A DNA stretch of 64,000 nt from Fagopyrum homotropicum (lineage: Eukaryota; Streptophyta; Magnoliopsida; Caryophyllales; Polygonaceae), in assembly GCA_033239125.1 (NCBI GenBank), contig BSWB01000008.1, positions 16,708,001 to 16,772,000 on the forward strand, read 5' to 3'. Both the position numbers and the translations under genes were made by a program. The notes below the pieces were generated by a model. The model was not told the origin of the DNA and did not search any database. It saw nothing but the letters and a program-made list of their open reading frames with translations. Within the stretch, counting starts at the first letter, position 1; every line of letters starts with the position of its first letter. This document shows, piece after piece, positions 20,712 to 30,649 of this stretch.

Positions 20712-23700
20712 TCAAACGAGGTGGGAGGTGCCCTCACCCCATACTTCACCTCCATCGTGGGGTGAAGTAAGTAGATCCATCAAACGTTCCAACAAGTGTA
20801 AGTGCTCATCGGGGAATGAATCGTCTATGGGTGGGTTATCCGCCTCGCGGGAGGATTCCGGTAGCCGGCTGAGGTGATCCGCAACGGAGTTCTCGGATCC
20901 CTTCTTATCGCGGATCTCTAGGTCAAATTCTTGGAGCAAGAGAATCCATCGAATAAGGCGCGGCTTGGCATCTTTCTTAGCCAACAAGTAACGAATGGCT
21001 GCGTGGTCGGTGTAGACAATGACTTTCGCCCCTACTAGATAGGAACGAAACTTCTCGAAAGCATATACAACCGCCAATAACTCCTTCTCGGTGGTAGCGT
21101 AGTTGCGTTGTGCTTCATCTAGCGTCTTGCTAGCATAGTAAATGGCGGTGGTCCGTCCATCCTTCTTCTGTCCAAGCACCGCTCCTACGGCTACATCACT
21201 AGCGTCACACATGACCTCAAAGGGCAAGGTCCAATCAGGAGGCTGGATAATGGGAGCGGAGATCAACGCTTCCTTTATCCTGTAAAAAGCATCAAGACAC
21301 TCCTGCGAAAACTCAAAAACAACATCTTTATTCAAGAGGTTAGTTAGAGGTTTAGAAATCTTAGAGAAGTCCTTGATGAATCTCCTATAGAAACCTGCAT
21401 GCCCGAGAAAACTCCTCACACCTTTAACAGAACAAGGAGGAGGGAGTTTCTCAATAGTCTCGATCTTAGCTCGATCGACCTCAATACCTCGATTAGAAAC
21501 GAGGTGTCCTAGCACAATGCCTTCATTAACCATAAAATGACACTTCTCCCAATTTAAAACAAGGTTAGTGTCTTCACATCTTTTAAGAACTAGAGAAAGG
21601 TTAGATAGGCAATCATCAAAAGAGGAACCATATACAGAAAAATCATCCATGAATACCTCCATGATCTCCTCTATGTACTCGGAAAAGATAGCCATCATGC
21701 ATCGCTGGAAGGTAGCGGGTGCATTGCACAATCCAAATGGCATCCTCCGATAGGCAAACGTCCCCCAAGGACAAGTGAAAGTGGTCTTCTCCTGATCATC
21801 CGGATGGATAGGAATCTGGAAGAATCCACTATAGCCGTCCAAGTAGCAAAAGTGTGAATGCTGGGCCAACCGTTCGAGCATTTGATCAATGAAGGGAAGC
21901 GGAAAATGATCCTTCCGAGTCGCCGCGTTCAGCTTCCTATAATCGATGCAAACTCTCCAGCCCGTAACGGTCCTTGTTGGGATCAACTCGTTGTTCTTAT
22001 TCGTCACAACGGTCATCCCTCCTTTCATCGGAACGACATGCACCGGGCTAACCCACTTGCTGTCCGAGATAGGATAAATAATACCTGCATCCAACAACTT
22101 AAGAACTTCCTTCTTCACAACCTCTTTCATGATCGGATTTAACCGTCTTTGAGGTTCCCGTGAAGTCTTATGATTATCTTCCATTAGAATTCTATGAATG
22201 CAGAAAGAAGGTTTAATGCCAATAAGATCATCCGTAGTGTAACCTATAGCCCTTCGATGCTTTCTCAGGACATGCATCAACTTAGACAATTCAGATTCGG
22301 AAAGGGAAGCACTAACAATAACGGGATAAGTAGAATTCGGTCCAAGAAAGATATACCTCAAGTGATTTGGGAGTTGTTTAAGTTCCACGACTGGGGGTGC
22401 TTTCTGGGGGGAATCCATGCTTCCTCTTTCCAGTGGAGTGGTATCAGAAACTGGACTCGATAAAGTCTCAGTTTGAATCATCTCGCCTTCGACCTCGGTC
22501 GAGGCGCATAGGCGTTGACCGAGATGTTCTTCGGTCGCCTCGCTCAGTCCAGAAAGTGCCTCGGTCGAGGTACTGCTACTGGATCCGAGACTGGAGATCT
22601 TCGTCTCCTGGATTAGCTTCTCAGTTGTAGCTCCTGGATCCTCTTCCAGTGCCTTCAAGCTCCGTATATCTGCATCACAAGTAGCATCTATACCTTCCTC
22701 CATTAAACTGAAGCTAATAACTCTTTCGAGTGGATCTTTAATAAGGATAGAGCTCACCAATTCTCTTGATTCTTCTTCATCGTAGATGTTGAAGATATCA
22801 TCAGTTAGTTGCTCCCCTTTCATGGCTGCAAGTAGTGCGAACTCCACCTCATCGCCACCAACGTTGAATTTCAACTTGGCGTTCTTGCAATCCACGTTGC
22901 AACCCGAAGTTGCTAGAAATGGCCTCCCGAGAATAATAGGAACAGGATAATCTGCGGGAATGTCAAGTACGACAAAATCTATGGGTAGATAGAAGTTACC
23001 TAACTTGACCGGAACGTCCTCCAAGATGCCCACGGGATGGGTAATGGAGCGATCCGCCATGTAGAGTCGAATCTTGACCGGCTTGGGCTCTCCAAGACCG
23101 ATCTTCGTGCATAGCTCCAGCGGGATGATGCTCACGCTGGCTCCTAGATCACAAAGGGCTTCACAAGTTACATCCCCAACTTGAATGGGAATGCAAAATG
23201 AGCCGGGATCTCTCAACTTAGGTGGCATCTTTTCCTTCATGATCTTGATAAGCTCCGAAGATTTAGATGTCATCCTAACTTCACCAACATCCTCCAGCTT
23301 CCTCTTCCTTGATAAGATTTCTTTTAAGAACTTCCCATAGGCGGGCATACCTAAAATAGCATCAAGGAAAGGAATATTAATATGTAGCTTATTCATCAAG
23401 TCAAGGAACTTACCAAAGTGCTTGTCAAGATGTGCTCTGGCTCTGGACTGAGGGAATGGAAGTGGTGGCTTATATGCAGGAGGTGGAACATAAGTTTCTG
23501 TCGTTCCTCCTGCTTTCTGTTGCTGCGCCTCGGTTGGCATCTCGGTCGAGGTGTTCTTCGACTGGATCTGGACCGAGGTGGTCTGCGTCGAGCGAGGTAC
23601 TGGATCTGCAGTTTTGAGTCCACTCCTCGTCGTTATGGCCATGCACTGGCCCTTAGGGTTAGTTTCCGTCTTTGCTGGAAGCTTCCCTGGATCTCTTGGC

Positions 23701-25232
23701 GCTTCATTCGCCCTATTAGCAAGTTGTTGTTCGAAGGATTTTTGGGCCCTCGAAAATGAAGTCATAGAATTCTCCATAGCGCTAAGCTTGATCAAGATTG
23801 CCTCCAAAACTGCGTCTTTCTTTTCTGGCTGAGACGAACTTGATCCTTGCCCTTGGCTTTTCAATGGAGTAGAAGAAGAAGAAGAAGGGGGAGAGAGGAA
23901 AGGGTTAGAGGAATCATGAGAATTGGAGTTTGAATGATTGTTACCGTGATTTTGGTTGTTCGCCCTCCAGTTGTTGCTATTGGATCCTCTATTGTTGTTG
24001 TTGTAGTTGTTGTTTCGGGGACCATTGTTGTTGTTACGGTACCCGTTGTTGTTGTTGTTCCTTTGCCCTTGCTCTTCCTTCTTAGTTTGAGCCATCAAGA
24101 GCTCCTTCAATTGCTTCACGTCGTTCTTCAATGACGTGAGTTGATTGTTGTTGGGTTGAGTCTCTTGAAAGTTGACTCTTTTAATTCCACCTTCAGCTCC
24201 TTGGTGGGTATACTTCTCCATGTGCAAGGCTTGCTTCTCAATGAAGTCCCAAGCCTCATCAATCGCCATGTCCATGAAGGTACCGGCGGAGAGTAGTTGG
24301 AGATTGAACTGGGTGCTTCCGTCCAGCCCTTTGAAGTAGATCTCCAACAACTCGATCTTTGGAATCCCATGATGTGGGCAATCCAAAAGGATATCCTTGA
24401 ACCGCTCCCAAGATTTGGACAAGCTCTCCTTGTCCTTCATAATGAAAGCATTGATCTTCCCTCTCATTTCGGCGGTCTTTGAGGGTGGAAAGAATTTGGT
24501 CAAGAATTCCGTAGTCATCTCCTCCCATGTGCTGATTTTTCCTGGAGGAAGAGATTGATACCAAGTAAGAGCTCTATCTTTTAAAGAAAAGTAAAAAGGT
24601 CTTAGCTTGTAGTTGTTATTTTCAATTCTGGACGGTCGCAAGGTTTCCATCAAGATCTCGTAGTTTTGAAGATGTTGATGCGGCGACTCCTTCTCTAGCC
24701 CTCCGAATTGGCATTGGCGAATCATGGCTAGAACTTGTGGTCGAAGTTCGTAGTCATGATCTGCTGGATCTCCTAGGTTCACTCCTGGACGCCTCAACTG
24801 TTGATTAGGGTCCATCCTTTGACCTAGGGTTTGTGGAATTCCTGCAAGAAGAACATCTCGGACTGGCATCCGAGGTGGAAGTACATCGGCCGGGGCGTCA
24901 GGTACTGGAATCTGCCTCGGTCGAGGATCAGCTACTGGATTCTGCCTCGGTCGAGGATCAATAGGAGGATCTTCCCTCGGTCGAAGTAGAATCTGGTCTC
25001 GTATGACTGCAATCTCAGCTTCGATTGCTGCAGTCCTGGCGCGATTCTCCTCTTTCTCTTGCATTAGTTCTTCCTTACTGAGACGCAGCAGCTCTTGCGT
25101 CTCCTTTAATTCGGCCGCAAGATCGCGATCGTCTTGTTGGGCCATCTTCGCTTTTCTTAAGCGTCGCTTGTAACTCTTTTCTGGTTCGGGATCGTAAGGA
25201 ACGATTTCCTTCCCAGCGCGGGTTCTTCGCAT
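20712..25232 (-). CDS. Gag-protease-RT-RNase H polyprotein of A, integrase deleted
   Basis: The frame is open from an ATG at 25232 (MRRTRAGKEIVPYDPEPEK) for about 1506 codons; the open frame itself begins at 25268. Residue numbers below count from 25268. The gag capsid domain, about residues 180-350, includes RPFYFSLKDRALTWYQSLPPG and FLTKFFPPSKTAEMRGKI. An Asn-rich stretch lies near 400-445 and no CCHC zinc knuckle is visible. The protease motif is CDLGAS near 706. RT has WRVCIDYRKLNAATRKDHFPLP and the active site FMDD near 1207. RNase H has CDAS near 1354 and ends GSENSVADHLSRL near 1464. The frame then joins in phase to a scrap of the integrase C-terminus (VWGE) and stops. Integrase is missing, so A could move only with integrase from elsewhere. 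Confidence 0.93.
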   Translation of the reverse strand: MRRTRAGKEIVPYDPEPEKSYKRRLRKAKMAQQDDRDLAAELKETQELLRLSKEELMQEKEENRARTAAIEAEIAVIRDQILLRPREDPPIDPRPRQNPVADPRPRQIPVPDAPADVLPPRMPVRDVLLAGIPQTLGQRMDPNQQLRRPGVNLGDPADHDYELRPQVLAMIRQCQFGGLEKESPHQHLQNYEILMETLRPSRIENNNYKLRPFYFSLKDRALTWYQSLPPGKISTWEEMTTEFLTKFFPPSKTAEMRGKINAFIMKDKESLSKSWERFKDILLDCPHHGIPKIELLEIYFKGLDGSTQFNLQLLSAGTFMDMAIDEAWDFIEKQALHMEKYTHQGAEGGIKRVNFQETQPNNNQLTSLKNDVKQLKELLMAQTKKEEQGQRNNNNNGYRNNNNGPRNNNYNNNNRGSNSNNWRANNQNHGNNHSNSNSHDSSNPFLSPPSSSSSTPLKSQGQGSSSSQPEKKDAVLEAILIKLSAMENSMTSFSRAQKSFEQQLANRANEAPRDPGKLPAKTETNPKGQCMAITTRSGLKTADPVPRSTQTTSVQIQSKNTSTEMPTEAQQQKAGGTTETYVPPPAYKPPLPFPQSRARAHLDKHFGKFLDLMNKLHINIPFLDAILGMPAYGKFLKEILSRKRKLEDVGEVRMTSKSSELIKIMKEKMPPKLRDPGSFCIPIQVGDVTCEALCDLGASVSIIPLELCTKIGLGEPKPVKIRLYMADRSITHPVGILEDVPVKLGNFYLPIDFVVLDIPADYPVPIILGRPFLATSGCNVDCKNAKLKFNVGGDEVEFALLAAMKGEQLTDDIFNIYDEEESRELVSSILIKDPLERVISFSLMEEGIDATCDADIRSLKALEEDPGATTEKLIQETKISSLGSSSSTSTEALSGLSEATEEHLGQRLCASTEVEGEMIQTETLSSPVSDTTPLERGSMDSPQKAPPVVELKQLPNHLRYIFLGPNSTYPVIVSASLSESELSKLMHVLRKHRRAIGYTTDDLIGIKPSFCIHRILMEDNHKTSREPQRRLNPIMKEVVKKEVLKLLDAGIIYPISDSKWVSPVHVVPMKGGMTVVTNKNNELIPTRTVTGWRVCIDYRKLNAATRKDHFPLPFIDQMLERLAQHSHFCYLDGYSGFFQIPIHPDDQEKTTFTCPWGTFAYRRMPFGLCNAPATFQRCMMAIFSEYIEEIMEVFMDDFSVYGSSFDDCLSNLSLVLKRCEDTNLVLNWEKCHFMVNEGIVLGHLVSNRGIEVDRAKIETIEKLPPPCSVKGVRSFLGHAGFYRRFIKDFSKISKPLTNLLNKDVVFEFSQECLDAFYRIKEALISAPIIQPPDWTLPFEVMCDASDVAVGAVLGQKKDGRTTAIYYASKTLDEAQRNYATTEKELLAVVYAFEKFRSYLVGAKVIVYTDHAAIRYLLAKKDAKPRLIRWILLLQEFDLEIRDKKGSENSVADHLSRLPESSREADNPPIDDSFPDEHLHLLERLMDLLTSPHDGGEVWGEGTSHLV

Positions 25233-25336
25233 ATACCTAAGAAAGAACCTGCAAAAGTCGTCACTCAAGTAGAGTGGTTAGATGAAACGGGGCAAGCGCC
25301 CCAAGGGCAAACCGTACCGGCTCGGTCTAGACCAAG

Positions 25337-25354
25337 TCCCCGGCAACGGCGCCA
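25337..25354 (-). other. Primer binding site of A, aspartate tRNA type
   Basis: The minus strand reads TGGCGCCGTTGCCGGGGA, the primer site common in Athila/Tat elements and complementary to the 3' end of tRNA-Asp. It starts six bases inside the 5' LTR. Confidence 0.92.
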
Positions 25355-25360
25355 AAAACT

Positions 25361-27120
25361 TGTTCGCTCCAAACGGTGTGTGCAAGCTTTAAATTTATAA
25401 CCCTAGACTTAATCTTAAAACAAGGATGCAAACCCGCAGTGTACGGGTCAATCGTAGTAAAAGCAAGAAAATTTCAGGGGTCGATCACAGGGACTCGGTG
25501 AAACAAAGTCAATACGGTGTGCTTATGTCAATACTAACCACAAGAGCGATTAACACAATCAAAGATGAATAAGAAGTCAATAAAGCAAATATGCAATTCT
25601 AGGGATTAAAGCATCTAGTTGTGGTTCCAACTCAAGATCTATAGATAAGCGGACAAAGCTGAGATTTTTGCGTGGGGAAGGTGTTTCTAAAGTGGAGTAG
25701 ATCACCGGGTAAGTCTCACTACTCACTAATCCAAAACCGTAACTTCTATTACCGGGTAAGTCTCAAGGAATCATGATAAAGAACTATAACCTCAAACTAA
25801 CACACCATCTAAGGGAATAGAATCAACCTTTACCGGGTAAGTCTCAGGCTAACTCACAAAGATGGGATGGAAGCACACTCAAACCCCAATAAAGGACAAA
25901 CCTTTATTACCTACACTTATGATCGTTAATACACAAACTAAGGAATCACCGGGTAAGTCTCATCCTAAGCTTGCTTTGAACTAGGAAAGGTGTAATAAGA
26001 ATAGGATTTGGCAAACTCTAACACTTAACTCTCAGTTATGGATCAGATAAGTCACCTCGGTCAGCCAGTTTCCACCCCGGCCGAGGTGTTCATCGACTGA
26101 ACGAGATGCTTAGGGTTAAGGTTAAAGACTCGAACTTTCAGGATCCTACTGGAATCTAAGATTACTCTATCATTGTTTTTCCCACAACCTTCAGCCAATC
26201 ACCCTAGAATCACACAAGGAAATTAGCCACTCATCATCATAATGAAAGTATTAAAATATATGGGAAGAAGGTGAATATTTGAACAAAGAAGAATTTAATG
26301 AAAAGACTTCAATAACTGAATCAAATATCACAACAAAGCGTTCCTTGGATAACAATCCAAAAAGACAAGACAACAATTGAGGGAATTGAAGACAATCTTA
26401 CAAAACCCTTCAATAAAGCTATAAAAGCTATGGACTTCAATCTTCCTTCAACCATCAAAAAGGTTTTTCAAATCTTCCAACTTGGAGTAGGCTGCTGCTG
26501 CGTGTTTTTCGGTGTAAGCGGGCTCTTTTGCGGGATCTAAGCACCCCCCCCCCCCCCGGATTTGTGGAAAATCCAACCCTTTTTATAGGAAAATAACCCT
26601 CCAAAGATAATAAATCTTAGAAAGATATTCTCCCATAAATATAGGCAAAATATATGATTCTGCATATCTCCTTCCTTCCAGGAGCCAAGCCCAAAAATAT
26701 AAGATCACTTTCCAATTTTAAAAGATCTCAGCCAAGAATAAAATATTCTCGCCGCGTCCTAGGTATTCGCCTCGGTCGAGTCGGCGTCTCTGGATCACCT
26801 CGGTCGAGATGAATCTCTAGTCAACCGAGGTGAGTCTCAACTGAATGTGAAATCTCTCAAAACTGGTCCAAAGTAAATCTTTAATCCATGGCTATGCTTC
26901 CTGGATGTAGCTCCAAATGACTCATGACTCCTTTTGCTCCTTTTTGATTCAAAACGTACCATATTACCTGCAATTACAACAAAACTAGGTGTAGACCTCG
27001 ATTCTCACAAAGGTAGATGAAATGGTAGTAAAATCACATAATGTACACACAAACATGCAGATTATGAAGGATAAAACGTCCAAACAAACCCCAAAATATA
27101 GACTATAATTCATGCTATCA
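25361..27120 (-). repeat. LTR of A (5' LTR in element sense), 1760 bp
   Basis: Partner of 15302-17053. It is 8 bp longer mainly because the C run is 14 long here (26544-26557) and 7 long in the partner. Palindromes of the CTCGGTCGAG type are at 26053-26088 and 26768-26832. Confidence 0.94.
26580..26587 (-). promoter_or_regulatory. TATA box in the 5' LTR of A
   Basis: TATAAAAA on the minus strand, identical in place to 16513-16520. As the 5' LTR it would drive the element transcript. Confidence 0.55.
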
Positions 27121-27126
27121 TCTCTT

Positions 27127-27894
27127 TAAAATCCTAGACCAAACTCTCTATATAGATCTCCAAAGTTGGTTCCAACATCTAGTAATTTCATACTTAGCCA
27201 AAAACTGAGTATTTTTCCTAACTACTCGACCAGTCCACTTTGGACCTACATAGATCTAAATCCAACCGTTGGATCGAACCCAAATTTTGATACATTATCC
27301 TATGTATTGCGCTCTATAACATATTAAAAATTGAACGGCGAAATATGTTTCGATGATATCAAAAGGTATGTCCAAACATGACTGTTAGCCTTGTTTTTCT
27401 GGAAACTTAAACAGTTGCTTAAAGATGTCAGGAGTTCAATCCTTACCAACCTCACTTCCACCACACAAGCCCGGGCTCCAGTAGGTCACTAGTTCTACAC
27501 CTTGGCTTCGAGGGACACATGCAGTTGCTAGATTTGGACTGAAGGAGAATGGCTCGAAAGGGACTGCAACAGATGAGCACAACCACAACATCCTCACATC
27601 AACATCTTACCCGATTGATACAAGGGAGGGTGCAGGAAACAAGAAAGACTCGCCAACGGGCTGCTCTTTGACGCAACTGGAATGGCTTTGTTGAGAGTTA
27701 TGTGACAACGGTTGTCCAGGGTGCTACACAGGTAAGCGATCAAGGAGACGCGGGTAGAGAAGACGCAAGGTTAGGATAGGGTATAGCTGTGGCTACGGCC
27801 AAAAGAGAGGAGCAGTTCGAGTCTACTTGCAGGTTGTCTCCTGGGGCGTTGATCGACCCAGCAAGTAGCTCTTATACGTCCTTCTGGGTGCACG
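27127..27894. other. Old DNA between A and C, possible remnant of an older element
   Basis: There is no long ORF. A 43-codon stretch from an ATG at 27551 (MARKGLQQMS) and a later LIDPASSSYTS reading near 27850 weakly recall chromovirus gag and the protease LIDPG motif, but stops intervene. This DNA was contiguous with 15029-15295 before A and with 52239-52785 before C. Confidence 0.35.
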
Positions 27895-27899
27895 CAACT

Positions 27900-29300
27900 T
27901 GTTCGCCTCTAAAAGTGCGTGCAAATAAGTTTTAAATATAAAACTAGAATCTAAGCAAGCGAACCCGCAGTGTACGGATCAGCATAACTAAGTAAGTATT
28001 CCAGAGTATCGAACTCAGGGATTTGGTGAAACAAAATCAGTTTCAAGTAATCGAGCAATCAAAATGTAGAAGCTTTGCAAATAATTGGGAAAACAGCAAC
28101 CCTAAAGATCTAGGTATCTAATTGTGGCAATTGATTCAAGATATACTATAGATGTAAGGACAGAGTTGAGATTGCAAAGGTATAACTAAAGTAAGGTAAT
28201 GTATGACGAAGTTCCAAAACCCTATATAATTCACCCAAAGACACTCTCTATAAAGGTTGTTGAGGCTGCAGTATAGAAAGGATCTAAAGACAAGAATTAA
28301 TCTCAAATACCCATGCCCAAACCCAAGGAATCAAAGATAGACTAAAACGGTTAAGGTTGTGACACTTGAAGCCGAAATAGAGCATGTTGAGTCTCACTAC
28401 TACCTAGAAAAGGCAAGCCAAGGCTAGGTTAAAGCAAATCTCTAACTTTGGATTAAAGCAAAAGCAAAGGTCGTAAAACAGGGAAAATCACGGCTGGATC
28501 TTGAGATTCCACGGCCGTGGAACTCAAGAACAGACCGTGGTTTAGGGTGTCGACGAGGTTTCTCACACTCTCAGGGTCCAATCTGTTTACGATCGATCTA
28601 TCATCATCTATGCCACAACTATCAACCCTTCACCTTAGAATTATTAAAGGGTTTTAGCCAACAATCATCATTTTGATATCAATAATCAAATTAAGAAGAA
28701 TGGAAAATGAAAACCCTTGAAAACTCAAATAAAACTCAAAGTCAATCTCGAAACTCAAACACAAAGTACTATGTTTATGAATTCAGAAGAATAGGAATAG
28801 AAACCCTCACAAAGATCTAGAGAAACCACAAAGAACGAGATGTCAATCCGTCCTTCAATGATTTCCACGGCCGTGGTTTAGGCCGTTTAACTCTCTGTTG
28901 TGTTCCAAACTCACTTACACGATCATGTTGCCAGATCCACGGCCGTAATTTAGGGCGTGGTTCTTCGAATGACTTCTCCACGACCGTAATTCAGGGCGTG
29001 GTTCCTCAAATCCTTGGTTGTTGCCTTTGTTTCGTTACATCCTTCATCCATGCTCCTTCCTTAGCGTCTCCAATGCATCTCCTTGCCATCAAGCATGGTC
29101 AAACACTTCTTTCCTTCCTCTTTTTGCTCCAATCCAAGCCTTTATTCATCTAAAAACAAAACGAAGCTAGTGTAGATCTCTATATCGACAAAGTGGGTGA
29201 ACTAGCTCACAATTGCTTCAAACTCATATATAAGAACACAATAAAGAGGGAAAAACAACTAAAACAAGTGCCTAAAATATAGTCATATTTCATGCTAACA
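27900..29300 (-). repeat. LTR of C (3' LTR in element sense), 1401 bp, internally deleted
   Basis: It starts TGTTCGCCTC and ends CATGCTAACA. Relative to the other LTR it lacks about 318 bp at 28858-28862, with ATGA at both edges of the missing segment. The loss includes the TATA motif. CCACGGCCGTGG-type sites lie at 28489-28540 and 28862-29003. Confidence 0.92.
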
Positions 29301-29319
29301 AAATACCCCATACTTGCCA

Positions 29320-29339
29320 CTTGCTTGTCCTCAAGCAAG
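29320..29339 (-). other. Conserved hairpin upstream of the polypurine tract, C copy
   Basis: The plus strand reads CTTGCTTGTCCTCAAGCAAG, an 8-bp perfect stem. The loop TCCT differs from the TCCC of A. Confidence 0.75.
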
Positions 29340-29773
29340 GTTTTCAAAAGGTTAGAACATAAGGTAGAATGAAATATGAATGCAAAACAAAACAAAACAA
29401 TCTTTTTGGTTAATGTGCTTCTAGTCAATAGATCAACATCAAACCTTGCTTCATTCATCCTTGAAAACGCTCATATTCACAAACCAAAGTATGCAAAGCA
29501 AAGAAACTTCATAAATTGCAAATACTTCAAGACAAACATCATAACCTTCAAGCATTGTCAAAATCAAGCATGTGAAACTTCAATTTAGATCACCAAGTCA
29601 AATAACACTCTTATGATCTCAAGGACTTTCAAATAAGGCCAAGAATGCGGAAAAGGTGGGAAAATTGTAAAGGAATGTGGTGTATGAATCCGGGAAGAAG
29701 GGACAACACAAACTCTTTTCTTTTTACCAATTGAACTTCCACCAACTTAGAGCTTTGCTCTAGACTTTTGCAC

Positions 29774-29993
29774 TTAATTTTTTGACTTTACTTCTGGAGT
29801 TATGGACAGCGGTGCACAATAACCGAAGCCTGGGAGATTGGCGTTTCTCAATTTCGAGATGCCTCAAACCCTTGATGAACATACCATAATCCGTTAGGAA
29901 TATCGCTCAATCCGACTTTGGCAAGACACAAACACCCTGCTATGTGAATGGTGCCGAGTTACTCATCGTCATGATTGACTTCCCCAAACCTAG
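29774..29993 (-). other. Conserved non-coding block, C copy
   Basis: Matches 17531-17738 of A closely, with shared words such as TATCGCTCAATCCGACTTTG. A second short block with CCCGGATAGGTAA follows near 30070-30120, as in A, B and D. Confidence 0.78.
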
Positions 29994-30649
29994 AATTTTC
30001 CTACACTTTGAAAACAATTGCTTTCATGGCCCTCCCACATCAAACATGCCAAAATCAACTCTTCCTAAATCCCGGATAGGTAAGGGAGGCAAATATTTTC
30101 ATTGAGGGGCTAAATGATCAAAGAAAAAGGTAAGAAAATCGAGGTGCCTTAATCATTTCATAAAGAAGTATAAGAACTTATATTGTGATTTCAAACTTTG
30201 TTTCTCAATATGATTTAGATAAAAACCTTCACATTATGAAACTTGCAAGAAAGGATAAACAACATACTCAATCTCTTCACAATTCATAATTCAATTTAAG
30301 CATACAATTGTCATCAAAAACTCATTCCACAAGTAGTTTTCATCATAGAATTCATCTCTAATCTTAGAAGCACAAATATTTTCAAATTTTTCAAATTTTT
30401 ATGGGTTTTTTCGAAGCCTTTTTCATGCAATACAATAATGAAACATGTGACAATGAAAGGAAACATGCAAGTGTTCATAGTTATGCAAAGCAAAGTGAGT
30501 AGAGTTATTACAAACGATAGTCACACCCCGCCCCATACTTGAAACATACATTGTCCTCAATGTTCAAAAGAAATAAAGAAAAGAAATAAAAGCAAAAGAA
30601 ACTCACTAATGGTGGTGTTGTGGCTCAATCCGGTGGTCAATCAACATCA

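Larger units (their letters stand above)
15302..27120 (-). mobile_element. Element A: Athila-like Ty3/gypsy retrotransposon without integrase
   Basis: The LTRs 15302-17053 and 25361-27120 differ at about 17 sites by my eye count (about 1%), so A is young. Flanks are TCTCTT at 15296-15301 and 27121-27126. On the minus strand the order is LTR, aspartate-type primer site, gag-PR-RT-RNase H in one open frame, conserved hairpin, second ORF broken by one stop, conserved non-coding blocks, purine tract and LTR. Integrase is deleted. The second ORF after pol and the primer site point to the Athila lineage. It is closely related to B. Confidence 0.93.

Noticed and set aside
23934..24134. Hydrophobic valine-rich ORF that looks like a membrane protein
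   Set aside because: It is the antisense of the Asn-rich part of gag in A, inside a strong real frame.
27551..27682. Chromovirus gag start in the DNA between A and C
   Set aside because: Only a 43-codon weak resemblance with a stop and no capsid motif; kept only as a low-confidence remark.
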